64,000 bases of DNA from Meandrina meandrites (Eukaryota; Cnidaria; Anthozoa; Scleractinia; Meandrinidae): NCBI GenBank assembly GCA_963693305.1, contig OY855903.1:34746751-34810750 (forward strand). Direction: 5' to 3'. The notes under the pieces are model-generated. The model saw only the letters and a program-made list of their open reading frames with translations, did no database searches and was not told the origin of the DNA. Below, piece by piece: positions 1 through 12,559 of this stretch (position 1 is its first letter; each line of letters starts with the position of its first letter). Both the position numbers and the translations under genes were made by a program.

Positions 1-356
1 ATTTTGTGTTTCTCTTAATTCCTTTCCGGCCCATTAAACAATTAACATCAGTCACTAAAGTCTGATGCCGAAAAAGAATTCGCAAACAATTGCGTTACAT
101 AGCGTTACATACGTTCGCAGTCATGATCGCATCCGCAAAATTTCGATGAAACACTTCAGTGTGACCTACACGACAGCCCAAGTGAGTGTTTTCGATACAA
201 CACGGCGTCTGCAGCGAAGCGTTCGAGAACTGCCTCTTTGAGCGTAGAGAGCCTTTTCGAGCTGCTAGAACAGGGAGATGACAGCAACGATGGCATGTCC
301 AGCGAGGAGGAAAGCGATTTAGATCATCAGCTGGAAAATTCGAGCGATGAATCGAG

Positions 357-917
357 GTAAGAGTTGAGTAAACTGTTCTGTGTATGTTGTTACCAACGAT
401 ACGCGTGACCGCGCTCGTGGTCTGCAGTACGATGAAATTTTATTTAAGCTTAAAGTTTGCTTTTTACACTCGAAACCTTACTGATGGTTTAAAATACGCG
501 CCTAGGTTATATTTAAGGGATAAACTGTGGTTGCTCCTATTTGGATAAAGAGAAATCGATCGTGATTAAACTTTTCGCGAAGTAACGTGAAAACACAAAC
601 ATTAAGCTCAGATTTCATTCTCCATACTGATTTACACTGAAAGGACTCTGATCCTTTGTAAATGGTTTTATATTAGTCTTAGTGTGTTTTGTATAAGTTC
701 TGCATGGCCTTGTTGCATATTGTGACAACAACAACAACAACAACACATGCTTTATTACCAAATAGAAATAAACAAAAGATTACAAAGAGATAATTCGAAA
801 CAAAAATCAGTTACATTTTTCCCAGTGTTACTAGAAATCTAATCGAGCGGAGTAAAAGTAAAAAAAATATTTGCCTAAAGAAGGTTTCAATAGAGTGTAA
901 TGATGTTTGCCTTGTAG
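357..917 (+). other. Intron of piggyBac copy A
   Basis: This 561-bp intron has a GT-AG boundary supported by the same junctions in copy B. It contains a short (CAA)n run at 727-744. The final 190 bp match the end of the copy B intron (36885-37067), and the first 130 bp match B at 32955-33110. The middle parts differ because B received several insertions. Confidence 0.8.
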
Positions 918-1745
918 TGAGGAAGAGTTCTTGGACACTCCTGGTCTTGAAGATGAAGATGGTGGTTATGATAATGCTCTTGTGGCACCTGTGGTTGCTC
1001 CTCCAGCTGCTCCTGGTCGTGGAGCTGCAAGGCCTGCTGGCCCAGGTGCTCGTGGTCGTGGAGTGGCGAGGCATGGTAACGGTGCTCCTCCAATGACATT
1101 CCAAAGCTATGAAGACCCAGATAATGGAAATCCTCTTCCTCCATTTAAACCAAGCCGCCCAACTGGAATCCACTTTGGCCGTCCACTACTCCGACACACA
1201 ATGACCAAGGCTGTTGAGTTTTTTCACCTGTTTTTTACTGTAGAAGTGATAAATTATATTTGTAGCCACACTAACGTTTACGCTAATGAACAAATTGTTT
1301 CAGGCACTCATTGTTCTTACACTCAGTCAGATGGAAGCTGGAAAGATACAACACCTGATGAAATCAACAGGCTGATTGCGCTGTTGATTTATATGGGTCT
1401 TATCAGGATTGGTAGCAGTGATAAGTATTGGAGCACTAAGAGCTTGTACAATGGTCTTTGGACATGTGCTATCATGCCCAGAATGAGATTTAAAGCCCTT
1501 ATGGCCTTCTTGCATGTTGTAGATCCTGAAGCTGAGACTCCAGGTGATAAGTTACAAAAAGTTGAGTCGTTTATTGATTATTTTAAATCTAGGTGCCTTG
1601 GTTTGTACCAGCCCAGACAACAACTTGCAGTTGATGAGCGTATGGTCAGATCTCGACATGTTTCTGGTATACGTCAGTACAACAAAGACAAACCCACAAA
1701 GTGGGGTATCAAGCTTTGGGTGTTGGCAGATAGCTCAAATGGATA

Positions 1746-2148
1746 CAGCTATTTCAATTAACGTTGTCGGATTAAATCTTCAAACCTACAAGTCAAGACC
1801 GAATGGTGCCATGGGTATTTACTGCAATTTGCATATCACCATTGAGGAAATCTACAAGTTTGTATTTTTGCACGTGGAATATTTTGTTTTTCTTTCCGTG
1901 AAACCTTTCTTGTATCTTTTCTTTCGCCGTTATTGGTTTGGATTATTCTTTTTAAATGAAATGAGGCGAAAAAGGATCTTTTCTACACATGTCTGAAGAG
2001 AAAGGAAACGAAAAACGTCTCGTTTGCTATATCACTGTATCTCATTAGTATTCAGCACGCGTGGAACACTCTTTCTTCGCCCATACTACCTTTCGGTCTT
2101 GTCTTTAAGCTTTGAGCTTCGATCCGACAACGTTAATTGAAATAGCTG
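1746..2148. mobile_element. Tc1/mariner-type MITE inside piggyBac copy A
   Basis: The element is 403 bp with perfect 27-bp terminal inverted repeats beginning CAGCTATTTCAATTAACG. It is flanked by TA on both sides (1744-1745 and 2149-2150). The uninterrupted copy B reads GGATATACGG at this point, which is the exact empty site. TA duplication is typical of Tc1/mariner elements. The interior has no convincing coding sequence; short open frames inside it are chance. Confidence 0.92.
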
Positions 2149-3127
2149 TATACGGTCGACTTCAATGTGTACATTGGGAAAGTGGCAGGAAGAGATGTCA
2201 CTCAACATGGTCTTGGGTATGATGTTGTTGTACGCCTAATGGAACCTTTTCTCAATCAGGGGTATCATTTGTATATTGATAATTTTTATACTTCAAGTGC
2301 ACTTGTAAAATATTTGTTTGAACAGGGAGTTCCTACTACAGGTACAATCAGAGAAAACAGCAGAGGATTCTCAGCAAATATGAAGAATGGAAGCCAGTGG
2401 TCTAAGGCATCCAATGTGAATAGGGGAAGTATGCGTTGGGAAAGGGACCCGCCCATCCTAGTATTACAATGGCTAGACAACAAAGTTGTTTCTATGTTGA
2501 CAACCATTGAAAATGCTAACGACTCTCTTCAGGTAAAGCGCAAAACTAGGACAGCAGGTGTGTGGAGTACAAAAGTTATACGGCAACCCCAAGCCATTGC
2601 CACATACAATAAGTATATGAATGCTGTGGACAGGTCGGATCAAAAATTAGCCACCAACAATGTGTTGCGTAAATGCATAAAATGGTGGAAGACTTTGTTC
2701 TTCCACCTTATTGATATCGCTGTTGTAAATGGTTTTATACTTTTCCAGGAACACCAGGCTCAGTTTCCAGATGTTGAAGAACTTCATAGGCCATCAGAGT
2801 TTTCACTGGTCCATTTCAGAGAGGAAATTGTGAGGCAAATTTGTGGTTTTCCAGAATACAGCGATCCCCCTGCTCGCTCATCTGCCAGATCAGTTGACCC
2901 ACATAAGTTTGAATCTGCACACATTCCAGTTTTTGTGGAGGAGAGAAAAAACTGTGTAGTGTGCTACAAGCAGGGTCGAGGTCAGCTACGGGTGCAGTCA
3001 AAATGCAGTGCAGAGCAGTGTGGCGGGAAACACATGCATGTCACCAAGGACAAGAATTGCTTCCTGGAGTTCCACAGCAGGGAGTATCATAATCGGTGAT
3101 GTTAAAAAATGTTGTTGTGGTTACTTA

Positions 3128-3344
3128 TACCCCATTCACACTAGTAAAACATGCTTGGTTGAACCAGGTTTAACACAATGTAAATCAACAGGAAACCAAA
3201 AGCCTGAATTTTACATGGGGTTCAAGTAAGCTCTAACTTGCATTTTTATTGTAATAAATTTTAAGCTGACAACTTCCGTGAAGAAAACAATTTTAAACCA
3301 TGTCGAACTGAACAGCTTTTAAGCATTGGTGTGAATGGTGTATT
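3128..3344. repeat. Fold-back repeat 3' of piggyBac copy A
   Basis: The left arm starts TACCCCATTCACAC and pairs with a right arm ending GTGTGAATGGTGTA; internal parts (CATGCTTGGTTGAACCAGG) pair imperfectly with the other arm. The same structure follows copy B at about 39103-39320, so it predates the duplication. It could be an old MITE. AATAAATAAAG polyadenylation-like signals lie downstream near 3680. Confidence 0.6.
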
Positions 3345-4941
3345 GGTTAGTTAGCTTGCCAAGGGATGACAGAGGTGGAGGTGGTGTTTTTTTGACTTCT
3401 TTTTGTAAGGATCAATTCTGTATTCATTCGTTTTCAGCTAGAATAGCTGGATTGCTGGATTTTGTTGCCAATATATGATAAGGAACATTTTTGCTTTCAA
3501 CTTTTCCATATGACATTTTCTGCTTTTTTTTGCCTCTTTATGTTAATGTATGCAAGTTAAATTAGTGTATTCAAAAATATTGTGGTTGTTTTGGTTGAAA
3601 AATATTTTTCCTGAAAGCCTTTTCAAAGAGGTAGATTGTATGGCTTTCTATTCAATTGTAAATACATGTTTAGAAAATAAATAAAGAAAAAATATGGCTT
3701 ATTATGTCCGTCTTATTCTTTTTTACTTTTTATAAGGGTATGTAAAAAAATTTAAAAAATTATACATGTATTCATTTTTTCTGGAAAAACTGTTGGATAC
3801 CTATATGCTGGCAATATAACAAGGAACATTCATGTATTTGCTTTCAACTTTTACTTCTTACCTTAGCCACTGTAAAGTTTTTTTTTGTCCAATAGTGAAG
3901 CGCACGAGGTTTAAAAATAGAATGCAAATGATTATACCCCCATGAGGCTCAGACAACATCAGCGTGTTCTGAGAGAAGTAGAGGGAATCTAGGCAAAGTT
4001 TTTTGGGAGCACCGGCTGTTTTAGAAGGTGTTTTAAAAAAATTGTCCGCCATTCCGGTTTGCTTGTCTGAGTCTTGTCTGAGTCGTGATGTCACTTGTGC
4101 GCTTTGCCATTGTCTTAATTGTCACTTTATGCTAATTTACGCAAATTAAATTAATGCTTTAAAAAGTAATGGATTGTTTCAGACAAAAGTTTATCATGAC
4201 CTTCGTGACTCAATTCAAGGTTTTGGCCATTCTGTAACATTCAAAGAGCACTTATAGACCCTATGCAAAAATGGCTGCCAATTTAAAATTCTTTTGTATA
4301 CAATTAAACTAGCCTCACTAGCCTTGTTCTAGATTAAAAATTCTTTTGAGTTATCAACTCAAAAACGAGGTTAGTTAGGCTAATTTAAATACATACAAAA
4401 GAATTTTAAATTGGCCGCCATTTTTGCATAGGGTCTATGTGTAGGCTTGATCCCTGTAGAACATTTAATATCATGTACCTTTTCATGAAAATGATATACA
4501 GTACAATCCTGATTTTGCAAACCCTTTGTTTTCTTGAACCAAAAGTTTTCCTTCCCTCTTCAAACACTGCAATTTTCCCCCCAATTTCACAAACCAATTT
4601 CCGTTTCCCTTTAGGGGTTTGAGAAATCAGCTTTCCACTGTGGCTCTGAAAAATGAATGCTTGGATTTAGTCTGCCTGGACCTGTATCTATGCTGGCAGG
4701 TCAACAAGTTTCAAACTAAAGGATAAAAAGTGTCACAAAATAAGCTGTACAGTTAGTGTAGTATTGTACCTGCTGGAAAAGGTCATCGTATTGTTAAAAG
4801 ATTGGTGTTACCCCAGTATAATTGCTACAAACAAACACTTAAATTCTCAGAGAGATATTATAACTGCTTGGTTAGTGTTGAATCTTCACTGTCTCCTGTA
4901 GCTGACTTTATTAATTATCTTGTTTGATAATTTTATTTCAG
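3345..4941. other. Gap upstream of USB1 exon 2
   Basis: I see no exon here that would encode the acidic N-terminus expected of USB1. Apart from the MITE at 4254-4437 the stretch is AT-rich with no supported gene. From about 3365 it has no counterpart in unit B. Confidence 0.5.
4254..4437. mobile_element. Palindromic MITE, ATAGACCCTATGC ends
   Basis: The two arms (ATAGACCCTATGCAAAAATG... and its reverse complement ending GCATAGGGTCTAT) run about 48 bp with very few mismatches. The short centre itself has GAGTTATCAACTC. The 184-bp length and hairpin form fit a non-autonomous DNA transposon. It lies upstream of USB1 exon 2, probably in intron 1. Confidence 0.85.
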
Positions 4942-7900
4942 ATTCCACGCCTGAGGATGAGCCATCTAAACATGATGGACGAGTAAGAACATTTTCACAC
5001 TTTCCTGGTAACTGGGCCATGCATGTCTTCATTCCATGTGAGTGCTAGAACTTATTTTATTACTTTTATTATACATAGTAACCACTATCTGTCTCCTCGT
5101 TGGCTAAGAGCCTACAAATAATTCTGGGAATCAGTGGAACCTACAGATTATTGGTTAGTTTGCTAGCAGATTAGTGAGTAATCTGTAGGTTGCGCATGCA
5201 ATGCATGATTTCCAAGAGCAATGGCAAGTTCATGGGTGGTGAGTGGCATCTTGCACAAAGCGTGTTCAACAGTGTATTTGTCCTTATTTCTTCAAAACAA
5301 TGTATAATAAAACGATTAGTAGACTAGTTTTTTGTGATATCTGGAAAAGTCAAGGCCTTAGTAGGTGTTACAGCTTTGGCTGATAACACTTACCTCAACC
5401 TTTAGTATTCCAGATATGAGAAAAACCTCATCCAATAATGTTGTGTATACTCAAAACATTTACAGTATTAAGTTCTAGCATTGCATACATTGCCATTGGT
5501 AAAATGTGTGGTTTACACTGTTTTGTGGATACATTCGCATGGGAAAAGTTTTATTATGTATATTTTTTGGAAAAAAAATATTCTAGGGTTGAATGTTTTC
5601 ATTCATTGCTCAACAGTGTAACAGTCAATGATAACAAGACAAGTATTTTCATTTTGAACGAGCCATTTCTCACTCACAAGAATGCACAAATTGATGTTTT
5701 ATATAGTCATACATCTAACCTCCACAATTGGGAAATGGCCACTCCCTATATGACATACGATTATGCTGAATTCCAGTTGGCAAATTTGTTTCAGGCATCC
5801 TTTCGAATTCGGTGTGTGACAAATGAAAATCAGCAGACCTCTCAGTATATATTGTGTTACCATTACTATTGATAGGTAACTGTAAACAGGCTAGAGTGCT
5901 ATTTAGGCTAACTGGAGCACTGTTCAGGTCAATTAGAATGTCATTAAGTCTATTTGGAGCGCTTTTAGGCTAACAGGAGCACTATGTGGAGCTCCAGTCT
6001 ACAGTCTGCATTTGTTGCACACCCTTTTGAACCAAGTAACAACAGATAATTTATATGAACACATGTTTCTTCTTCATAGTCAAGGCCAACATACATTTTG
6101 AAAGTCTTGTGGTATCAGTTGCTGAATGTCTGTCAGCAGTGTTGTCACATGAGGTCCACATGATACCCTGTGACGAGTTACACATGAGTGTATCCAGAAC
6201 AGTACCCATCAGACATTACTGGATTGATCCAATTGTGCAACAGCTTAGGAATGGACTCAGCACTGTGCACAGGTACCCCACTCAAATAACAATGCCACTG
6301 TAAATGTAGAGTAATGTGTAGTAGATACTGTAGTAATAAGATTAGACTGCTTGCAGTCTGTTTTCCTCTTGAAATTTGGAAAGAGAATGCTGTAAATTAG
6401 GGTTTAGATGCACGAGGTGGGGATATTGAGGCGAGACGAGCGCACGAGGAAAAACAGGCTGTGGACTCATTCACATTTTTTGAGGATATCCATCAGCCTA
6501 GCAATAGAAAAGCTGATTGGCCAACATGTGCAATCTAAAATTGCATGTACAATGGTGTTGCTGATCTTATGTGTTTGCGTGAACGCGTCAACACAGTGTT
6601 TGTTTCACAAAGTTCCTTTAAATGAGCTTGAAAATTCATCCAATACAACCAAGTGCCTCTTGATGTCTTCTTATTAATCTTGTCATAGAGCAGTATTGTT
6701 TAAATGGATTGAAGCAAAGCTTATAATGAGCTAAAGCAGCGTGTGCACAAAAAAACAGCAGTTGATCGGAGATCCTTGATGCCATGTCAGGCACACAATT
6801 TAAATTGGCCAATCAGCTTCTCCGTTGCTGGGCTGACGGGCATATCCTCAAAAATTACAATTACGGTTTTTCTTGTCTCGCCCCAAGCCACTCCCATCCA
6901 TACTGCCTGGTGGTTTGCCCAGTGCCCAATATAAAACGGCTCCTCCGACCCTTAGAGAAAAGACCAACTACAAGTAGTCTATAAGCAGATGGAACCAGGT
7001 AGTAGCTAAACCTTTAATTATTTATCTAGAGTGTAACAAGCATCATACTTAAATGTTCCAAAATTTACAACCCCCTGAAACCTTCCCAAAGAAGCAATAA
7101 AATTCCATGACTGTTAGCAAATCCTGAGCTCAAAATACAGCTTGACTTGTTATGAGAAATGATGAACTAACAGATATCACAAGCTGTAAAAAAATGATAT
7201 AGTTGTGCAGGATTACCCTAATTCTCAAAGGTAGTACATTCCTTCTCATCACCTATATTTTGAAAATATTTTTTTTTATTTTAAAAATTATACCAAGATA
7301 GATCAACACACACATGGCAGTACACATTTAAGTTTCCTGAAAGGACATGTACATGTACATGTAGCAGTCCCTCCTTCCCCTAAAAGTTGCGACCATTAGG
7401 GGTGGTGAATGGTCCTTCAAAAAATGCGCGTCTCGCAAAATTTAAGCCAAATTCCAGGGGTCTCGTCGTCTCGTATTTTTATGGGGGGCCTTCTCGGAGT
7501 CTCGATTTCTTTTTCAATGCTAAGGAAGTCTCGGGCTCGCAGAAAATGTATCAGTCTCGCCGTCTCGCAAAGTCTCGCATTTACCATTCGACACCCCTAC
7601 CATAAAAAATTAGTGCTGCTGCGAAATCCAAACCTAAGGAGGGTTGTTTACAGTATTCTAACCTGCCAGTGTTTGTATTTTGTAGTTTTGCATCTGCTCT
7701 GCAGTGGCCTGAATTTTACACCAACGATGAGAAAACAAGGTAATGGAAGGTTTTTCATCAACTTTTCTGGTCTTCGGCCTAATGAAATATAACTTCTCGT
7801 TAAACTGACTGCAATACACTTCACACTTATACACGCTAGGTCTGACAGTTTGGTGTTAAATGAAGACATTTTTGTATTCTTTGTCTTGTGATTTTGAATA

Positions 7901-9486
7901 CTTATAAGTTGTCCTATGTCAAAATAATTATTTAATTCATTTCAGATCGTTTGTAGCACTGAAAATCATGTCAGAATACAAGAAGGTAAGAAAACAAACT
8001 GTAACAACAATGTTCATGATGCATTCAACTTGTTTGAAGTGAACTCTTCCTTGAAGATGCACTGTACAGGCCAGATAATGATAAGTTCAAATGTGTGGAC
8101 AAAAAGATCAAGACCCTTCAACATTTTCTCTGTTGTTTTGATGAATTTTTTGTTCCTAAATTTTACCCCTTGGTATCATTTATTCTGTGGATGTAGTTTA
8201 AAGCTACTGTACATGACGTGTTACCACAATGAGCCCCAGACTGAGGTGTCACAAAAGGTCTTCTAAGTTTTTGTGATTGGATTATAAAGTTATACTCACT
8301 GATCAACAGAAATAATAACCTTTGAAGAACAAAAATGGCATAAATTTCACTCTCTTAAGATATAAACAAACCACAGTCAATGGTTTTTTAGTGATTCTCC
8401 TCCAAGTAACACTGAAAACGTCAGCTCAAGGCTTTCGTGCTTTAGACCACTTCTTTCCTACCCTGGCAACTATTAGTGGATTTCCAATTAATACACTTCA
8501 CTGGATTTTCAAGTAACACCAAATCTTGGTGAGATTGCTCCTTTAAGTAGTAGTAGTAGTTGTACATGTAGCTTCATCAAATTACAGAGATCCAAACTGA
8601 GTTTGAAATCAGTGATTGTCTAAGACAGGGGGATAACTTGCAGTTTTGTTTTTCAGTTCAAAGATATTGTTGATGTAGTAAATGGAATCTTTCAACAATT
8701 TTCTCTTCCTGTATTCTACAAGGTACATAATCTAAATAAGTTTTCTGTTATACGAAAATAGCTAATTATACAGACTTCTTAAGTTTTCCTCTTTTATCTC
8801 TTCGATGATTCAAGCAGTTGAAAAATCCTTTCACAGGTTTTTAGTATATAATAATTTCATAACTCGTTTAGAGCTTGTCAGTGTTTTTTAGGTTGTATTT
8901 ACTAAAGAAGAATAGGGGCAAAACATGTATGTGTGACCTTATACTACTATCAACTAGATATGTGTTGTTGTTGTTAGTTTTTTTTCTCCTTAACCCTTAA
9001 TGTATAACTTGCCACAGGTGAATTTGCTTTGAATTTAAAACAGCTCATCCATGTGTTTGTTAATATGTTTTTACATTTGCAGGATCCATCCTTCCATGTG
9101 AGTGTTGCATGGTTTCTTGGTGACATCTGTTCTGAGAGTACACAGGATATACAAACTAAACTTCAGGTAATATGTGTAACCAAGCTGGTCACAGGGACCC
9201 ACTTCCCTATTAGCCCATTACCCCACTCACCCCTGACACACTCCATGGATCTTACAGGACTAAGAACTACTCGTCAAGTTCTCAGTTTAAGCACAAAAGC
9301 TAGCATTTCGTCAAGATCAATTGCACATTGACTGCAGTGCTGACAGACTTGTGATTCTCTTTGCAGGAAGTGTTTGATGCTCATGTTTGTGAAAAAGAGG
9401 TAGCCAGATCATTGGTGTTGGAAGTGAAAGAAGTACATTGTAAAATAGGGAATAAACATTTTGTGTTTCCTTTGGATGCCACGTAA
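4942..9486 (+). CDS. USB1: USB1, U6 snRNA 3'-5' phosphodiesterase (exons 2-8)
   Basis: USB1 is a nuclear 2H-phosphoesterase that trims the 3' end of U6 snRNA. The exons I can place are 4942-5037, 6080-6272, 7686-7739, 7946-7985, 8657-8722, 9083-9166 and 9367-9486, with TAA at 9484. All junctions are GT-AG and the phases are compatible. The joined product begins in a SKHDGRVRTF-like segment and has both family HxS motifs: HMS (in ELHMSVSRT, exon 3) and HVS (in DPSFHVSVAW, exon 7). It also has FIPFKA, the EKTRSFVAL block that straddles a junction, and a C-terminus with CKIGNKHF and PLDAT. No exon 1 with a start codon was found in the window; it may lie upstream of position 1, beyond the piggyBac gene. 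No frame lesion was seen, so this looks like the working copy. Confidence 0.9.
5138..5191. repeat. Small palindrome in a USB1 intron
   Basis: AACCTACAGATTA at the left pairs perfectly with TAATCTGTAGGTT at the right around a 28-bp loop. It may be the core of a tiny MITE. No function is suggested. Confidence 0.6.
6405..6910. mobile_element. Imperfect inverted-repeat element in a USB1 intron
   Basis: GAGGATATCCATCAGCC... AAAAGCTGATTGGCCAA on the left pairs imperfectly with TTGGCCAATCAGCTT... GGGCATATCCTC on the right. The outer edges are unclear. It lies between USB1 exons 3 and 4 and has no coding content. Confidence 0.5.
7397..7599. mobile_element. MITE with TAGGGGTG ends
   Basis: The terminal repeats TAGGGGTGGTGAATGGT and ACCATTCGACACCCCTA are 17 bp with two mismatches, and there are many internal GTCTCG motifs. 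The ends resemble hAT-type MITEs, but no convincing 8-bp target duplication is visible. It sits just before USB1 exon 4. Confidence 0.65.
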
Positions 9487-10328
9487 TGAAACAAGTCAAC
9501 TTCAAGTAGATTGATGTTGGGAGCTATTCGTCACAACAGTACACCCCATATCCCATCGCAAGTTAAGATAAAACACGAGAGAAGTCAGAGATTACTTTAC
9601 CATGGCTTGTTTGGGCCATCAAAACTACCTCTTTGTGCTTTGCTTTGACAGTTGATATATATCGACACCTAGAACTGGGCATTAGGCTCAGGGCAAGAAA
9701 CTGGTTCTACTGCTTTTTTTCAAGATGGTGAACACTGACGAGGTGGGATTAGTTTGTGTTAAAATTAATTGTCAAAGGCGTAAAATCTGTTTTTTAATAT
9801 CGTAGTTTAATTTTTATGGAAGCGTTGCAATATGCATTTTTGAAGGTTCAAAGATTTTCTTTGTCCCACGTTTGTGACGTGTATCTTCCTCATCAGATTG
9901 CAAGATTCCTATGGTGATGAGCTATTTTAGTTTTACTTAGTTGACAAGATCCTGACATTATTGGTTAAACAATCAAATGACTGAAGAACAGTAAATCCCC
10001 TCGTAATATTCCTCCCACCTTTAAATCAAGACCTCCTGGTTGAGCAGAAAGTAAAAGAAACCTGGAACACAACATTACTATGACTGTGGTGTACTTAGCG
10101 TTGAAACGGTCCGAAAATTTTTATAAAAACTCAACTTCGTAAATTTCCAACTTGTAACTTCTCAATAATTATCTTGGAAAATGTAATTCAACTCTAAATT
10201 CTTCTGTCTTGATGTGGTTTCTCTTAACTTCTAAATCTCTTACAACAACCTCTTGTTCTTTCTGCTTAACATCTGTTTACTTGGTACCACTACAATAATG
10301 TGTCAAATAACTTCATGCTTAAAGTATT
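9487..10328. other. Sequence downstream of USB1, shared by both units
   Basis: No gene is seen. It aligns with 40644-41115 in unit B, with deletions in B. It ends where an LTR-element remnant was inserted in A. Confidence 0.5.
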
Positions 10329-11614
10329 CACCAGTAGTTTAATAGAGAAATCTAACACACTACAATTCAAACCCGAATGACAAGATGGCCGACCACAAGG
10401 ACTGCTTTGTACCCCTTGATTTGGGGGTCAAAGACCTCATCTTATTCATCATGGAGTTCCTGGAATTTGGCTCTGATGTCTTACGTGAGAGAGTTCCCTG
10501 GATCAAGGCACACGTTGGAGTTGTGCAGAGGGTTAACAGGTGGGGTAGTCGGTTGAGGCCATGGCTCACATGGGACAGGTGTGGTGTTTGACAAGCAGAT
10601 CGTATTCCCTGTTTAGGTGGAGCCTTGACAGTAGAGGATTTGAGTAAGGTATTGGCTGCAGTACACATAACTCGCGCATCATCGGACACTCTGATCTCAT
10701 CTAGTAAGGAATTCAAGGCTTGGGATACCTCTGGCTTTATGGATGCTAATGTCCTCAATCGCAGCTCGGTCCCATACTTCTGGCTTGACCAGTTTGGGCA
10801 GCTCTGGGTGAATGAGCTTCAACCATGTGAGAACAAAGAAATTTTCTAATGAAGGGGGTTAGCGCCTTGTCCTCCATGGGATAAGCTGTTAGCTTTGAGC
10901 AATATATCCTCCACAAAGGCCATCAACCTTTGGCAGAGATCTTCAGGTCTTTCATTGGGTTGCAAGTGAATTTAGGTAAAGTCAATAAAATGGGCACCTG
11001 TTATCTGAAATCCAAAATGCTGCCTGATGGTATTCCAAATGGAGTGGATTGAAGTGGAATTTTTTATGAGTGTCTTTCTTGAGATAATCGGACAGTGATT
11101 AGCAAGAAAGTTTCATTTTGGTGAGCGGTGAGGCAGCTGGCTTAGGCTTCGTCTTCACCATCATCAGTAAAGCTTCGTAGCGGTTCATTTTTAGTCTTTT
11201 TACACCATGTGATGTCCTCAGCAAGAAACGGGGCAAAATTTCCCTTAAGGGACGGTGTGTATAGCAAATGTGTGTCCAATTTTCGAAGCTGTTGATAGTT
11301 TCCGACTTGGATAAACACCACTGTTTTGGACCTCCGTGGGTACTTGCCTTGCTTTGGTTTGATCGTGATCTATCAATGAAATTCTCTGAGGTTTAGACTT
11401 GCCATGGGTGCTGACTTTGGTTAGGCCCAAGCGGAACTATTGTTGGTCTCTTTTACAGATGGTTTGGACGTGAATTCGACCGACCGCTGCCACCACGACA
11501 GTAGTTTAATAGGCAAATCTAACACACTACCCTTCGAACCCGAACGACAAGATGGCCAACCACGAGGACAGCTTGACATGCATGAAAACTAAGTACCGCT
11601 GGCTGGTACTGGTG
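10329..11614 (-). mobile_element. Deleted LTR retrotransposon with gag fragment
   Basis: Unit B at about 41115 lacks this segment and reads straight through, so it is a clean insertion. A 70-bp direct repeat beginning CAGTAGTTTAATAG occurs at 10332 and 11499. On the reverse strand the 11499 copy is followed at once by TGGTGGCAGCGG, which looks like a primer-binding site. Reverse-strand frames around 10758-10400 ([19 protein letters not shown]) and a broken upstream frame with [12 protein letters not shown] resemble retroelement Gag. The second LTR and pol are missing. The outer boundaries and target duplication are approximate. Confidence 0.65.
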
Positions 11615-12559
11615 AGTAACATTTTTCCTTGAATTCCTTATCTGTATGACCCAATTATGTGGTACTTCATTTCCAAATTGTGCTGTAATGGCATCAAAGA
11701 CATCTCTCTTGGCATCTTCCTGTAAGTCCTTGTCAACTGTTTATGGAGTCTCTTGATTATTTAAATCTGTTTCCTTGAAGGACTCCACGAATTTTAATCC
11801 TTCTACTTTCTTTGATATTTTTTGAAAGACAATGGCAATAATTTTGAAATAATTTTAAAAGATGACCGTGCAATTTAACCTAATTCCTTTTTATTATTCT
11901 TTATGTATATACATTGATATAATACATAACTAATCTACGTAAATTAAGTAAGCTACATAAAGATATATACTGGTAGGTCATTGACACGAATCTTAACTGC
12001 ATTACTTATGCGTTCTCGTCCATGCGTGGCTTTCCTTAAGAAGCTCGTATTAAGATTGCTTGTTTTTATTTATTCTTTATTATTTGAATCTGGTTCCTCA
12101 CCTCTATGATACATTTGACTCACTGGCTACAAAATACGTGACCATCTTGAACTTGAACTGGGGTTCTGTGGACATGGGACTTTTTTTTACATTTCCTTTT
12201 TTCCTTTTCCATTTCCCTTTTTGTGGCTGTCTTGCAGACTAGCAGGTGCATTCCCGCAGATATTGCTGGTCATATCTACAGGACACACCGAAAACATAGC
12301 TAAGTGTATTGTCCACACTTAGTGAACCCCATTTCTTTGTTCGTTTTTACTTCAATGAATTACTTTGCAATTTGCCTTGATACTCTCTGTGGGCAAGGCA
12401 CTGGACCATCAAAGGATGTGGTTTTCTTTTCTTTCAACTTCTTTTGTTGGGGAAGGAAGGTTTCCATAACGATTGTCTTATATTTTCTATTGCACTTATT
12501 GTATTCTTTTCTCCAATCATTGTATTTGTATATTTGTACGAAAGAAAAACTGGTGCCGT

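Larger units (their letters stand above)
202..3099 (+). pseudogene. piggyBac transposase-like gene, copy A, inactivated
   Basis: Exon 1 is 202-356 and exon 2 starts at 918 after TTGCCTTGTAG; the donor is GAG|GTAAGAG at 357. Exon 2 stays open to a TGA ending at 3099 apart from one insertion. The DDE_Tnp_1_7 catalytic aspartates are all present: AVDERM, YIDNFYTS and AVDRSD. The C-terminal Cys/His cluster (CVVCYKQ, then C-x4-C and H) is also present. Two lesions kill it relative to copy B: the start ATG is ACG at 202-204, and a 403-bp TA-flanked MITE splits the ORF at 1746-2148. The Gly/Ala/Pro-rich stretch before FQSYEDPDN is about 50 codons shorter than in B. Whether it was a mobile element or a host-domesticated PGBD-type gene cannot be decided here. 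Confidence 0.9.

Noticed and set aside
1544..1996. 150-codon frame running from piggyBac into the MITE
   Set aside because: Out of frame with the transposase and ending inside a non-coding MITE.
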